Of a stretch of DNA of 58,321 nucleotides, positions 37,140-45,481 are shown piece after piece. The position numbers and the translations under genes are program-made. Within the stretch, counting starts at the first letter, position 1. Each line of letters starts with the position of its first letter. The notes below the pieces were generated by a model, which saw only the letters and a list, made by a program, of their open reading frames with translations, was not told the DNA's origin and made no database searches. The stretch comes from Clostridium sp. ZS2-4 (lineage in GTDB: Bacteria; Bacillota; Clostridia; Clostridiales; Clostridiaceae): the NCBI RefSeq assembly GCF_026719745.1, contig NZ_JAPPRQ010000044.1:182889-241209 (forward strand), in the 5' to 3' direction.

Positions 37140-38474
37140 TTAAGCTCTTCTTATTCCGTCTTTTGTAACAATACCTTTTATCAGTGATTTTGCCTTAATT
37201 TCTTCTTCTACGATATTATATGCCTTTAGTATAATTTCTTCTGCTGATTTTTTCTTTTCAGCATCATTAGCGTAAATAGTTGCTATAGCTTCACCTTTCT
37301 TCACATAATCTCCTATTTTCTTATGAAGAACTATTCCAACGGATAAATCTATTTGGCTTTCCTTCGTTTCACGTCCTGCACCAAGTACAAGAGCCGCTAT
37401 TCCTATGTCGTCAGCTTTTATTCCCTTTACATATCCTTCTTCTGAAGCTGTAACTGGTTCCACAATACTTGGAACTGGGAACAAAGATGGGTCATCAACA
37501 TAAGCTGTATTTCCCCCTTGAGCTTCAACTAATTCTCTTAATTTTGCAACGCCTTTTCCTGATTCAATTATATCTACAAGTATTTCTCTTGCTTCTTCAG
37601 CATTCTTCGCCTTTTCTCCTAAAACAAGCATATGTGAACCAAGAGTCAGACAAAGTTCAGTAAGGTCAGCAGGACCTTGTCCTTTTAATGTTTCAATAGC
37701 CTCTTTAACTTCTAAAGCATTACCTACAGCAAATCCTAAAGGTTGATCCATATCAGTGATTACACCAATTGTATTTCTTCCAACATGTGTTCCTATATCA
37801 ACCATTTCTTGTGCAAGTTCGAAAGCACTATCTTCATCTTTCATGAAAGCACCGCTGCCAGTCTTTACATCAAGAACAATAGCATCTGCTCCTGAAGCTA
37901 TCTTCTTACTCATTATGCTTCCAGCAATTAATGACATATTATCAACAGTTGCAGTAACATCACGAAGTGCATAAAGCTTTTTATCTGCTGGAGCTAAGTT
38001 AGCTGTTTGACCCCCTATTGCTATTTTCTTATCATTTACATTTTGTATGAACTTTTCAATTGGCATTTCTACTGAGAATCCCTCAAAAGATTCTAATTTA
38101 TCAATAGTTCCGCCTGTATGTCCAAGTCCTCTGCCAGACATTTTTGCAACAGGTACTCCAGCTGCTGCAACTATAGGTCCAAGAATTAAAGTTGTTGTAT
38201 CTCCAACTCCACCTGTACTATGCTTATCAACCTTTATACCTTCTATAGCAGATAAATCAATTATTTCTCCACTGTCTACCATTGCCTTTGTTAAATCCGC
38301 AGTCTCTCTTTTGTTCATCTTTTGAAAATAAATAGCCATCATAAAAGCTGATACTTGATAATCTGGAATTTCACCTTTTGTATATCCATCCACAAAGAAA
38401 TTGATTTCTTCTGTAGTAAGTTCTGCACCATTTCTTTTTTTCATAATAATGTCATACATTCTCATACTATTCAC
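37140..38474 (-). CDS. pdp: Pyrimidine-nucleoside phosphorylase
   Basis: Splits uridine or thymidine plus phosphate into base and (deoxy)ribose-1-phosphate. 444 aa. The signature [20 protein letters not shown] and [18 protein letters not shown] are intact, as is the C-terminal domain with [11 protein letters not shown]. The firmicute Pdp enzymes accept both uridine and thymidine, hence pdp rather than deoA. The ATG is 11 bases after the punA stop with GGAGGTG before it. Confidence 0.94.
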   Translation of the reverse strand: MNSMRMYDIIMKKRNGAELTTEEINFFVDGYTKGEIPDYQVSAFMMAIYFQKMNKRETADLTKAMVDSGEIIDLSAIEGIKVDKHSTGGVGDTTTLILGPIVAAAGVPVAKMSGRGLGHTGGTIDKLESFEGFSVEMPIEKFIQNVNDKKIAIGGQTANLAPADKKLYALRDVTATVDNMSLIAGSIMSKKIASGADAIVLDVKTGSGAFMKDEDSAFELAQEMVDIGTHVGRNTIGVITDMDQPLGFAVGNALEVKEAIETLKGQGPADLTELCLTLGSHMLVLGEKAKNAEEAREILVDIIESGKGVAKLRELVEAQGGNTAYVDDPSLFPVPSIVEPVTASEEGYVKGIKADDIGIAALVLGAGRETKESQIDLSVGIVLHKKIGDYVKKGEAIATIYANDAEKKKSAEEIILKAYNIVEEEIKAKSLIKGIVTKDGIRRA

Positions 38475-38485
38475 CTCCAGAGATT

Positions 38486-39304
38486 TTAAATACCTTTTAT
38501 TACATTTCTCATTAATTTTATGAATTTTTCTCTAGCCATAGCTGATGTTTCCATTACTTCCCTGTGATCTAATGGTTGGTCTAAAATTCCTGCTGCCATG
38601 TTTGTCATGCATGAAACACCAATTACTTTAATTCCACTGTGAGCAGCTACTATTACTTCTGGAGCTGTAGACATTCCCACAGCATCTCCGCCTAAAGTAC
38701 GTACCATTTTGATTTCAGCAGCAGTTTCATAAGTAGGACCGCTCATGCAAGCATAAACTCCTTCTTGAATTTCAATTTCTAAAGATTTTGCAATATCTTT
38801 AACTTTTTGTCTTAATTCCTTATTATATGGATCTGACATATCAGGGAAACGCGTTCCGAATTCTTCTAAATTCTTTCCTATTAATGGATTGTTACCAGAT
38901 AAATTCAAGTGATCACTTATAAGCATCAAATCTCCTGGTTTATAATTTGTATTTACAGCTCCTGCAGCATTAGTAACTATTAAAGTTTTAATTCCTAATA
39001 ACTTCATTACACGAACTGGAAAAGTTACTTCCTGCATGTGGTATCCTTCATAGTAGTGAAAACGTCCCTGCATTGCCACAACTTTTTTACCTTCTAAATT
39101 TCCTATAACTAAACGACCTGCATGACCTTCTACAGTTGAAACTGGGAAATTCGGTATTTCGTTATAAGGATAAAATTCCGCATCTTCAATTTGGTCTGCA
39201 ATAGCACCAAGTCCTGAACCTAGAATTAGTCCAATTTCAGGTTGAAATTTTGTTTTTTCTAAAATATATTTAGCAGATTCCTTTATCTTAGCTTGTAAAT
39301 CCAT
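38486..39304 (-). CDS. punA: Purine-nucleoside phosphorylase
   Basis: 272 aa from the ATG at 39304. An ATG 18 bases upstream overlaps the Shine-Dalgarno GAGGGGAG and is less likely. Trimeric PNP type: [33 protein letters not shown] and VTNAAGAVN (base-binding region). Converts purine nucleosides and phosphate to base and pentose-1-phosphate. The product feeds deoB and then deoC in the same operon. Confidence 0.94.
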   Translation of the reverse strand: MDLQAKIKESAKYILEKTKFQPEIGLILGSGLGAIADQIEDAEFYPYNEIPNFPVSTVEGHAGRLVIGNLEGKKVVAMQGRFHYYEGYHMQEVTFPVRVMKLLGIKTLIVTNAAGAVNTNYKPGDLMLISDHLNLSGNNPLIGKNLEEFGTRFPDMSDPYNKELRQKVKDIAKSLEIEIQEGVYACMSGPTYETAAEIKMVRTLGGDAVGMSTAPEVIVAAHSGIKVIGVSCMTNMAAGILDQPLDHREVMETSAMAREKFIKLMRNVIKGI

Positions 39305-39390
39305 AATATTATCTCCCCTCATACTATTTAATAATTTTGTCCGATAACTAACAATTCTAACGCTCCTTTCTCTACAAGAATGAGCTAAGA

Positions 39391-39465
39391 ATTGTAAAGT
39401 TCCTGGATTGGTTCAACTAGAATTTAGATGGAGTAAAAATTTCATCTCAATTAAGTTTCACTTTA
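39391..39465. repeat. Dispersed intergenic repeat, copy 2 (approximately 75 bp)
   Basis: Related to 3331-3405. It overlaps the 3' end of deoB, whose last codons (KVKLN and stop) are made of this sequence. Confidence 0.6.
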
Positions 39466-40622
39466 TCCAAGAAGCTTTCTCCATTTTTAATTGACTCTAC
39501 TGAGAATATTTCTGCAACTGTTTGACCAATATCTGCAAAAGTTGCTCTGGTTCCTAAATTGACATTATTTTTAAGAGCTTTTCCATATGCTAGGAAAGGA
39601 ACATATTCTCTTGAGTGATCAGTTCCTGGCATTGTTGGGTCACAACCGTGGTCAGCAGTAATAAATAATACATCTGTATCCTTCATAGCTTCTATGATTT
39701 CATAAAGCCTTTCATCAAAAGCTTCCAATCCTTTTCCATAAGCCTCAACATCATTACGATGTCCCCATTTCATATCAAAATCAACAAGATTTGTGAAAAT
39801 AAGTCCTTTTTTATCTTCCCTCATGTAATTTAGAGTTTGATCAACTCCATCCATATTGTCTTTAGTGTGTACAGCTTCTGTAATTCCCATGCCTGTGAAA
39901 ATATCTTCTATTTTTCCAACTGCCATTACATTCAAATTATTTTTCTTCAAAATATCTAATACAGTATCATGAGGTGGAATTAACGAGAAATCTCTTCTGT
40001 TAGCAGTCCTAGTGAATTTTCCTGCTTCTCCAACAAAAGGTCTTGCTATAACACGAGCAACTGCATGTTCTCCTTTTAGAATATTACGAGCTGTTTCGCA
40101 CATTTTATATAACTCTTCAACAGAAATAATTTCTTCATGAGCAGCAATTTGGAATACACTGTCTGCAGAAGTGTATACAATAGGGCTTCCTGTTTTTATA
40201 TGCTCTTCTCCAAGTTCCTCTATAATTGCTGTACCTGAAGCTGGCTTATTACCTATCATTTTTCTATCTACTGCACTTTCAAAAGCATCTACAACATCTT
40301 TAGGAAATCCTTTTGGATATGTTGGAAAAGGTTTTTCCGAATAAATTCCTCCCATCTCCCAATGTCCTGTAGTTGTATCTTTTCCATCAGACATTTCAGC
40401 AAAACGAGCATAACATCCTGCTGGATTTCCTACTGTGGTAACTCCTTTTATCCCATCAATATTGCCTAAACCTAACTTCTCCATGTTAGGAAGTTTTAAT
40501 CCACCTAAAGCCTTGGATATATTTCCGATTGTATTACTTCCAACATCACCGTATTTTTCAGCATCAGGTAACGCTCCCATACCTACACTATCAAGTACAA
40601 TCCATATAACTCTATCTATCAT
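39447..40622 (-). CDS. deoB: Phosphopentomutase
   Basis: Interconverts (deoxy)ribose-1-phosphate and -5-phosphate. 391 aa, standard length. Alkaline-phosphatase superfamily metal motifs: [13 protein letters not shown] at the N-terminus, [20 protein letters not shown] near the C-terminus, and the phosphothreonine region [20 protein letters not shown] precedes the ATG. The C-terminal residues after SFLD are encoded by a dispersed repeat. Separated from deoC by a 200-base heptanucleotide region. Confidence 0.95.
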   Translation of the reverse strand: MIDRVIWIVLDSVGMGALPDAEKYGDVGSNTIGNISKALGGLKLPNMEKLGLGNIDGIKGVTTVGNPAGCYARFAEMSDGKDTTTGHWEMGGIYSEKPFPTYPKGFPKDVVDAFESAVDRKMIGNKPASGTAIIEELGEEHIKTGSPIVYTSADSVFQIAAHEEIISVEELYKMCETARNILKGEHAVARVIARPFVGEAGKFTRTANRRDFSLIPPHDTVLDILKKNNLNVMAVGKIEDIFTGMGITEAVHTKDNMDGVDQTLNYMREDKKGLIFTNLVDFDMKWGHRNDVEAYGKGLEAFDERLYEIIEAMKDTDVLFITADHGCDPTMPGTDHSREYVPFLAYGKALKNNVNLGTRATFADIGQTVAEIFSVESIKNGESFLDKVKLN

Positions 40623-40649
40623 TATAACTACCTCCCTATGTCAGTAAGC

Positions 40650-40828
40650 AGTAGCCAGTAACCAGTATCTAGTAACCAGTATCTAGTAGCCAGTGCTAGT
40701 ACCTAGCACATTTTTTCTGTTTACTGGTCACTGTTTACTTCTTCCTTGTACCTTTTACCTGGTTTCTGGTTTCTGGTTTCTGGTTACTGGTTACTGGTTA
40801 CTGTTCACTGGTTCTTGGCTACTCTATT
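40650..40828. repeat. Long heptanucleotide array between deoC and deoB, two orientations
   Basis: Left part (40650-40705) has AGTAGCC, AGTAACC, AGTATCT, AGTAACC, AGTATCT, AGTAGCC. The right part (40717-40828) is 16 consecutive units without a phase break, mostly CTGGTTT and CTGGTTA with variants. It reaches the deoC stop codon. The operon must be transcribed through about 180 bases of it. Confidence 0.93.
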
Positions 40829-41495
40829 AGTATCCACTGTTTTCACTTTGAGTGCCTTCAACAATAGCTATAGAAGCACTAGCTCCTATTCTGTTAGCAC
40901 CTGCTTCAATAACAGCTTCTGCATCTTCAGTAGTTCTTACCCCACCTGATGCTTTAACACCTATTTCAGTACCAACAGTTTCTCTCATTAGTTTTACATC
41001 TTCAACTGTTGCTCCACCTGTTGAAAATCCTGTAGAAGTCTTTACAAAATCTACTCCAGCTTCTTTTGATAATTCACATGCTTTAACAATTTCATCTTTT
41101 GTTAATAGACATGTTTCAAGAATAACCTTTACTAATGCTTTATCTTTTGCTGCCTCTACTACCGCTCTGATGTCATCTCTTACTACATCGTATTTCTTAT
41201 CTTTTAAAGTTCCTACATTTATTACCATATCTACTTCTTGTGCACCATTTTCAATAGCCTGTTTTGTTTCAAATGCTTTTACTTCTTTTGTTGTTGCTCC
41301 TAGAGGAAATCCTACAACTACACAAGTTTTTACATTAGTTCCTTCCAACTGTTTGCTTACCAATGAAGTGTAGTATGCATTTACACATACTGAAGCAAAT
41401 TCATATTTTTTAGCCTCATCACAAATTTTTATTACTTGTTCTTCAGTAGCTTCTGGTTTTAATAATGTGTGGTCTATGTATCCATTTAATCTCAT
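40827..41495 (-). CDS. deoC: Deoxyribose-phosphate aldolase
   Basis: Cleaves deoxyribose-5-phosphate to acetaldehyde and glyceraldehyde-3-phosphate. 222 aa. The Schiff-base lysine is in [16 protein letters not shown]; the second lysine is in [10 protein letters not shown]. The enzyme body ends at ASIAIVEG; the last residues (QSENSGY) run into the heptanucleotide array and look acquired. AAGGAGAG precedes the ATG. The leader contains a 7-bp hairpin (41523-41545) and a possible solo MITE end. A cre-like site lies upstream. Confidence 0.95.
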   Translation of the reverse strand: MRLNGYIDHTLLKPEATEEQVIKICDEAKKYEFASVCVNAYYTSLVSKQLEGTNVKTCVVVGFPLGATTKEVKAFETKQAIENGAQEVDMVINVGTLKDKKYDVVRDDIRAVVEAAKDKALVKVILETCLLTKDEIVKACELSKEAGVDFVKTSTGFSTGGATVEDVKLMRETVGTEIGVKASGGVRTTEDAEAVIEAGANRIGASASIAIVEGTQSENSGY

Positions 41496-41548
41496 TTTTA
41501 TTCTCTCCTTTTTTATTTAATTAGGCTTTGTTATTAATAAAGCCTTAT

Positions 41549-41585
41549 ATATTGCAATTAATAGTATTTGTTATAACTTATATAT
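41549..41585. repeat. Possible internally deleted MITE-like copy D
   Basis: On the minus strand ATATAAGTTATAACAAATAC then TATTAATTGCAATATATA resembles the left end joined directly to the right end of copies A and B. In the deoC leader. Confidence 0.4.
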
Positions 41586-41622
41586 TATTTTATTATTCAT
41601 TTTTATATAATCATATTTTATA

Positions 41623-41638
41623 TGAAAGCGCTTACACA
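41623..41638 (-). promoter_or_regulatory. cre-like/LacI-type operator upstream of deoC
   Basis: TGAAAGCGCTTACA fits the CcpA cre consensus TGWAAGCGYTWWCA at every position. It shares CGCTTACACAT with the site at 42723, upstream of the local LacI-type gene, so either CcpA or that regulator could bind. Confidence 0.8.
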
Positions 41639-41671
41639 TATAATAATTTTTAAAATGTGAACAATGTTAAT

Positions 41672-42700
41672 TCACATCTTTTTTTGTATATATTTCTCTG
41701 AACCTTTTAAAACAAGCTCTGGTATTAAAGTAACTCTATTTATTGCTCTCTTTTCTTTATTATTTAAAATATCAATCAACATTCTCATGCCTATTTTGCC
41801 CATTTCTATAGTAGGTCCGTTAACAGAGCTTATATTTATCCCCACAATATTTAATACTTCTATATTGTCAAAGGCCACAATAGCCATATCTTCTGGAATT
41901 TTCATATTTTGTTCCATCAATGCTTTTATGCACCCCAATGTCATCATATTGCTGCAAATAAAAACAGCAGTGGGCCTATCTTCCATCATAAGCAATTGTT
42001 TTGCAGCATTATATGCGCTATCGAGCCTATACTCACCATTGAAAATATATCTTTCATCTAAGGGTATATTATTAATAGCTAATGCTTTTTTATATCCAAT
42101 AAATCTATCCTTTGCTGGTTTAGAATTCATACGCCCTGTAATTATGCCAATTTTTCTATGACCAGCTTTTATTAAAGCCTCTGTTGCCTCGAATGCTCCT
42201 TTTATATTATCTACAAAAACTCCGCTAAAAGTAGAATATTTCACATGTCCATCTACCAGTACAATTGGTATGCCCAGATTTTCAAGGGTACTTAAATATT
42301 CACTGTTAAAATCCTCTTCTACAGAAGTTGGAGTAATCAATATTCCTTGAATTCTTTGTTCTTTTAAAAGCTTAATAGCCTTAAGCTCTTTATCTAAGCT
42401 TTCATCGGTATCACAAAGAATTATATTCAAATCATGCATATCTGCAATTTCGCTGATTCCCTTTATTACTTCCCCAAAAAATGGGTTGTTTACGTCTGGA
42501 ACTATAACGCCTATAGTATTTGTTTTACTTGTCGATAAACTTCTTGCAATAGCACTTGGAGTATAATTTAACTCTTTTATCACGCTTAATATCTTTTGCC
42601 TTGTTTCTTCTTTTACATAACCTGAGTTATTTAAAACTCTTGATATTGTTGCTGGGGATACCCCTGCTGCCTTAGCAATATCGTTTATTGTAACTGACAT
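41672..42700 (-). CDS. LacI-family transcriptional regulator of the nucleoside operon
   Basis: 342 aa. N-terminal helix-turn-helix (about 2-50; VTINDIAKAAGVSPATISRV) and hinge, then a periplasmic-binding-protein-like effector domain (about 60-340). Located directly upstream of deoC in the same direction, with operator-like sites before itself and before deoC, so it probably represses both in response to a pentose or nucleoside. The effector is not known. Distinct from CcpA as judged by context only; a ribose- or nucleoside-type repressor is the inference. Confidence 0.9.
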   Translation of the reverse strand: MSVTINDIAKAAGVSPATISRVLNNSGYVKEETRQKILSVIKELNYTPSAIARSLSTSKTNTIGVIVPDVNNPFFGEVIKGISEIADMHDLNIILCDTDESLDKELKAIKLLKEQRIQGILITPTSVEEDFNSEYLSTLENLGIPIVLVDGHVKYSTFSGVFVDNIKGAFEATEALIKAGHRKIGIITGRMNSKPAKDRFIGYKKALAINNIPLDERYIFNGEYRLDSAYNAAKQLLMMEDRPTAVFICSNMMTLGCIKALMEQNMKIPEDMAIVAFDNIEVLNIVGINISSVNGPTIEMGKIGMRMLIDILNNKEKRAINRVTLIPELVLKGSEKYIQKKM

Positions 42701-42722
42701 TCCAGTTCCTCCTCATGTCTTA

Positions 42723-42757
42723 AGAAATCGCTTACACATGTTTCATATACTATTATA
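42723..42757 (-). promoter_or_regulatory. Operator and -10 of the LacI-type gene
   Basis: -10 TATAAT (42757-42752), then about 13 bases downstream GAAATCGCTTACACAT (42724-42739), the same core as at 41623. Its position fits autorepression by blocking early elongation. No good -35 is seen. Confidence 0.6.
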
Positions 42758-42963
42758 TAGCATAATATTTTAAATTTAAATACCTTATTTCAAATATTAT
42801 CCACTCACCCTATATCAGGGAATTATGTTGATTCAGGATTATATAAATCAACAAACAGTATGTTAGCGGTTCCATATTTAATATACATTATTTTTAGATA
42901 AATTACAATACACCCTAATTGTTTTCTTTATTTTTTCCATATAAGTTAGTGATTTACTAATTT

Positions 42964-43467
42964 TTATATAGCTTTATCCATTTCCATTTTTTCAATTTTA
43001 TCATTTCTTACCAGTGTACTTCTTAACAATACATTGGTAAGCTTTTCCGAAGCATATCCTAACAAGGACCCACTAATCATGGAAAGAATAGTTATTTTAA
43101 AATTCATACCCGATGCAATAAATGCAGACCATCCAATAAAAGATGCTGGAATAAATGATACTAAAGATATCTTTGACTGCAGACATATACCTGCTGAACC
43201 TATGCCATTTCCTAGAGCAATAGCGGCAGTATTTTCATATCGTAGAGAAAGTAAGTCAGATAGTTGCAAAGTTATAAATCCCCAACATATTCCACTTAAG
43301 TTTGCAATTAAAGCTTTTTTAATTCCATTTCTACCTCCACCTGCTGCAAAAAAGCTGGACCAAGCTAAGAAACCAGCGACAGTGCTTAATCCTAAATAAA
43401 AACTTCCTATTGTCCACAGTAATGCAATGATACCACTACTACCCCCTATGGCTATTACCTTCTTCAT
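42964..43467 (-). CDS. DUF1097 membrane protein
   Basis: 167 aa from the ATG at 43467 (GAGGAGG in front; the in-frame GTG six bases upstream is less likely). About five membrane segments with glycine- and serine-rich helices. The DUF1097 family has no assigned function. What stands out is its leader: a riboswitch-like two-hairpin motif with terminator, repeated before the divergently transcribed EamA transporter. Shared control suggests both move or tolerate the same small molecule. Confidence 0.82.
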   Translation of the reverse strand: MKKVIAIGGSSGIIALLWTIGSFYLGLSTVAGFLAWSSFFAAGGGRNGIKKALIANLSGICWGFITLQLSDLLSLRYENTAAIALGNGIGSAGICLQSKISLVSFIPASFIGWSAFIASGMNFKITILSMISGSLLGYASEKLTNVLLRSTLVRNDKIEKMEMDKAI

Positions 43468-43490
43468 AAACACCCTCCTCTATAATTTTT

Positions 43491-43606
43491 ATAAAAAAAT
43501 CCCTATACATATTCCGATAATTTAAAATATATATAGGGACGAATTATCCTTCGTGTTATCACCCTATCTTACGACTTAAATCGTATTTACCTTGTAACAG
43601 CGGCAA
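43491..43606 (-). ncRNA. Riboswitch-like leader of DUF1097 gene (candidate guanidine-IV/mepA type)
   Basis: Minus strand, 5' to 3': P1 hairpin TTGCC/GGTAA with a 10-base loop containing CTGTTACA (43606-43587); variable hairpin TACGA/TCGTA (43585-43570); P2 with GGGTGATAACACGAA (43564-43550) pairing to TTCGTCCC (43543-43536); then terminator arms 43538-43526 and 43513-43501 and an A/T run (TTTTTTT). The P2 3' strand is also the first terminator arm, so ligand-stabilised P2 would prevent termination (ON switch). GTTA in the P1 loop can pair with TAAC in P2. Ligand class is inferred from layout. Confidence 0.7.
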
Positions 43607-43656
43607 TCCATAAATCTTTAAAAGATTTCTATTTTTATTAACTTTCGACATGAAAT

Positions 43657-43685
43657 ACTATAATATATTTTTTTGCATTTATCAA
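43657..43685 (-). promoter_or_regulatory. Promoter of the DUF1097 riboswitch transcript
   Basis: -35 TTGATA (43685-43680), 17-base spacer, -10 TATAGT (43662-43657), about 50 bases before the P1 hairpin. Confidence 0.65.
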
Positions 43686-43825
43686 ATGAAATTTCAAGTA
43701 GTTGGAATCAAGTTTTATTTGATATTTTAAATTAAATTTAAATATAGCATTAAATTTAAATGTTTTTAATTTTATTAAATATTTAAGAATTCAAATTACT
43801 AATTTATAGATACTTGAAATTCGGC

Positions 43826-43854
43826 TTGACAATTAATTAAAAAAATTGTATATT
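43826..43854 (+). promoter_or_regulatory. Promoter of the EamA riboswitch transcript
   Basis: -35 TTGACA (43826-43831), 17-base spacer, -10 TATATT (43849-43854); start near 43861, about 30 bases before the aptamer. Confidence 0.8.
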
Positions 43855-43892
43855 GGGAAATGGAAAATTACACAATTTGTGAAAATTATCGG

Positions 43893-44005
43893 AATACCAC
43901 CGTTATATGGTAATTATAGATTTCTAATCCATAAAAAAGGGTGATAACACGAATTTTATTTCGTCCCTTAGATAAATTATACAATTTATCTAAGGGGCGC
44001 TTTTT
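43893..44005 (+). ncRNA. Riboswitch-like leader of EamA transporter gene (candidate guanidine-IV/mepA type)
   Basis: Second copy of the 43491 motif. P1 TACC/GGTA (43895-43898, 43909-43912) with loop ACCGTTATAT; variable hairpin TAGA/TCTA; P2 GGGTGATAACACGAA (43939-43953) with TTCGTCCC (43960-43967); terminator CCCTTAGATAAATT (43965-43978) with 43983-43996 and CTTTTTG. Sequence outside the conserved blocks differs freely between copies while the helices are kept. GTTAT in the P1 loop complements ATAAC in P2, a possible pseudoknot. CCC is shared by P2 and the terminator. Confidence 0.75.
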
Positions 44006-44069
44006 GTTGCATGTCCATTATATATTTTACATTTATAACTAATTATAACATTATAGGGGGAGAAATAAA

Positions 44070-45008
44070 ATGAATGATACAAACAAAAACAAAGAAGGTT
44101 ACTTATTGGTTGCTATATCCGCAGCTTGTTGGGGTATGATGGCAATATTAACAAGAAAATTAGAAGAATTAGGCTTTGATTCTATATCAATTTCTGCACT
44201 TAGACCTACTGTGGCAATACTTTTTTACTGTTTATTTACTTTAATAAAAAGTCCTAAATCTTTTAAGACTGATTTTAAAGGTATTTTATTTTTTATGGTA
44301 TATGGTGTAATTGCTTTAGACGGAATGTTTCTTTCTTTTACTTATGCAGTTAAATATACCAGTATTGCAACAGCTTCAGTTTTATTATTTACAAATCCAA
44401 TCTTTGTAATGATTATGTCATATTTTGTTTTCAAAGAAAAATTTACACTTAAAAAAATTCTTTCATTGTTATTAGCTATTTTTGGGTGCTTTTTAATTTC
44501 TAGAGGATATGATAGTCAATCATTTAAAATTGATAATTTATTTGGAATAGGGATGGGAGTATTATCCGGATTTACTGTTGCATTACAAAATGTATTAGGT
44601 AAAATTGGTTCTAAAAAATATTCTCCAAAAACTCTTTTAGTTTATTCTTTTATATTTGCTACTATATTTTTGTGGTTCTTTAGATCTCCAGTATCACTGA
44701 TCCAACATACTAACAATTTGACAGCACTTTTTTATGTTATTGCAATAGGTTTTGTAGCAACTGTTATACCAAATGGATTATTTGTAAAAGCATTACAACA
44801 TGTTGAATCTAGTAAGGCAAGTATAGTATGTAGTATAGAACCTATAATTGCAGCCATATTAGGTTATGTTATTTACAAGGAAGTTCTAGAAACCCCTCAA
44901 GTTATAGGAATGATATTAATATTATTTTCAGTAGTATTAATTCAATTAAAAGATAAGAAAAATAAAGATTACAATAATAAAGCTATAGAATATAGCAAAG
45001 CTTCTTAA
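44070..45008 (+). CDS. EamA/DMT-superfamily transporter
   Basis: 312 aa, two EamA repeats (about 8-142 and 155-290), about ten membrane segments; export of small metabolites is the usual role. GGGGGAG precedes the ATG. It sits behind a riboswitch-like ON switch. If that is guanidine-IV, the likely cargo would be guanidinium or a related cation; the sequence itself does not show it. Ends in a perfect palindrome likely to act as terminator. Confidence 0.9.
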   Translation: MNDTNKNKEGYLLVAISAACWGMMAILTRKLEELGFDSISISALRPTVAILFYCLFTLIKSPKSFKTDFKGILFFMVYGVIALDGMFLSFTYAVKYTSIATASVLLFTNPIFVMIMSYFVFKEKFTLKKILSLLLAIFGCFLISRGYDSQSFKIDNLFGIGMGVLSGFTVALQNVLGKIGSKKYSPKTLLVYSFIFATIFLWFFRSPVSLIQHTNNLTALFYVIAIGFVATVIPNGLFVKALQHVESSKASIVCSIEPIIAAILGYVIYKEVLETPQVIGMILILFSVVLIQLKDKKNKDYNNKAIEYSKAS

Positions 45009-45037
45009 TCTATAAAACTATCAGATATTAACACAAA

Positions 45038-45065
45038 ACCCTATAAGAATTAATTCTTATAGGGT
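45038..45065. terminator. Perfect 28-bp palindrome between convergent genes
   Basis: ACCCTATAAGAATT and its exact complement with no spacer, between the EamA gene and the convergent zinc-ribbon gene. Probably a shared terminator; U-tract weak. Confidence 0.6.
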
Positions 45066-45082
45066 ATATAGTACAAATAATA

Positions 45083-45250
45083 CTATCTTCTGAATCCTCT
45101 ATTGTTGTTTTGTTGCTTTCTTTTTTTTCTGCAATCAACACATCTTTGAGGTTCATTTTCAAAACCTTTTTCTTTGTAGAAAGCTTGCTCTCCTTCAGTG
45201 AAGATAAACTCATTTCCACAGTCTTTACAAACTAAAGTCTTATCTGCCAT
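45083..45250 (-). CDS. Small zinc-ribbon protein
   Basis: 55 aa from the ATG at 45250 (GGAGGAATGTTGAA before it); the longer upstream frame has no start signal. Two CxxC pairs, CKDCGNEF and CVDCRKK, 29 residues apart, and a basic Asn/Arg-rich tail (KQQNNNRGFRR) typical of nucleic-acid contact. The probable zinc-ribbon (zf-trcl-like) family is widespread in clostridia with no defined function. It lies downstream of a DEAD-box helicase gene on the same strand; an RNA role is a guess. Confidence 0.85.
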   Translation of the reverse strand: MADKTLVCKDCGNEFIFTEGEQAFYKEKGFENEPQRCVDCRKKRKQQNNNRGFRR

Positions 45251-45481
45251 TTCAACATTCCTCCTTTTCTTAAAATTCAGATTTAAAAACTGATTCACAT
45301 TACGTTCCTTAAAAGAGGGAATGCTGTTAACCATATTAAATCTATACCCAAGTAATTGTTCAAACTACTGGCACGTATAGAGTATACAGCATTCTGAAAC
45401 AATACACAATAGTTAAATAAAAAATATTATATCTTTTTTTTTTCAAAGTTTATCTTTCCTTAAGCTAATATTTATTTCTTT

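Noticed and set aside
43491-44005. T-box or purine riboswitch
   Set aside because: No T-box sequence (TGGNACCGCG) or specifier stem and no three-way junction with purine-type loops; the two-hairpin layout fits neither.
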